A stretch of 5,872 bases of DNA from positions 1-5,872 of the forward strand of contig JAQBPL010000012.1 of NCBI GenBank assembly GCA_028287545.1, given 5' to 3'. Source of the DNA: Vulcanimicrobiota bacterium. Lineage in GTDB: Bacteria > Eremiobacterota > Eremiobacteria > Baltobacterales > Baltobacteraceae. The notes beneath the pieces are model-generated. The model did not search any database. It saw only the letters and a list, made by a program, of their open reading frames with translations, and had not been told where the DNA came from. Both the position numbers and the translations under genes were made by a program. Position 1 is the stretch's first letter. Every line of letters starts with the position of its first letter. Shown here in pieces: positions 5,845 to 5,872 of this stretch.

Positions 5845-5872
5845 CCTGCACGACGAGATCAAGCGCGAGATC
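5837..5872 (+). CDS. grxD: Monothiol glutaredoxin, Grx4 type (5' end only)
   Basis: Only twelve residues are inside the window: MADLHDEIKREI. They resemble the start of Grx4-family monothiol glutaredoxins, which usually open with a short acidic/basic helix before the conserved KGTP and CGFS segments; those lie past the edge. The call rests mostly on context, because a gene overlapping the end of bolA by 8 nt on the same strand is very commonly its glutaredoxin partner. A ribosome site GAGG (5827-5830) lies 6 nt before ATG 5837, inside the last bolA codons. The full protein would be about 105-110 residues and would coordinate a [2Fe-2S] cluster with its CGFS Cys and glutathione. Confidence is limited by the tiny visible part. 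Confidence 0.7.
   Translation, partial: MADLHDEIKREI

Noticed and set aside
1..5872. CRISPR array, insertion sequence, tRNA or defence system
   Set aside because: I saw no regularly spaced repeats, transposase motifs, terminal repeats, cloverleaf or defence-gene domains on either strand.

Overview
The window reads as the chromosome of a GC-rich, diderm (outer-membrane-bearing) bacterium that probably lives aerobically. Outer-membrane biology is explicit: there is a TonB-dependent receptor and a beta-barrel porin, both with Sec signal peptides. A BolA/monothiol-glutaredoxin pair fits an oxygen-using iron-sulfur economy. The style (very high third-position GC, a Pro/Ser linker after the porin signal peptide, a receptor with a carboxypeptidase-regulatory-like N-terminal domain) reminds me of Eremiobacterota/Vulcanimicrobiota (WPS-2), but this is an impression. 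A proteobacterial or acidobacterial origin cannot be excluded from the sequence alone.

Layout. Positions 1-1193 (+): the 3' part of an ABC importer permease of the nitrate/sulfonate/taurine class, overlapping by 13 nt the complete gene for its ATPase. Positions 1195-1234: a perfect 17-bp hairpin between convergent genes. Positions 1255-2502 (-): a BBP2/OmpL-like porin with a TTG start. Positions 2503-2665: a 163-bp gap with a small hairpin and a poor promoter candidate. Positions 2666-4948 (-): a 760-residue TonB-dependent receptor. Positions 4949-5075: a 127-bp leader with nested inverted repeats. Positions 5076-5513 (-): a small unrecognised membrane protein with a Met/His/Cys-containing loop. 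Positions 5514-5601: an 88-bp divergent gap in which I see no convincing promoter. Positions 5602-5872 (+): a BolA-family gene overlapping by 8 nt the start of a Grx4-type monothiol glutaredoxin that runs off the window.

How the genes may work together. The three minus-strand genes are all envelope proteins transcribed in one direction (small membrane protein, then TonB receptor, then porin), with gaps wide enough for separate promoters. The convergent ABC importer could carry the same solute across the inner membrane, but its substrate-binding protein is outside the window and nothing here fixes the substrate. BolA and Grx4 form a well-known [2Fe-2S] partnership and are probably an unrelated operon. 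I see no CRISPR array, insertion sequence, tRNA, rRNA or recognised riboswitch. The least explained items are the nested inverted repeats ahead of the TonB receptor and the small Met-rich membrane protein.
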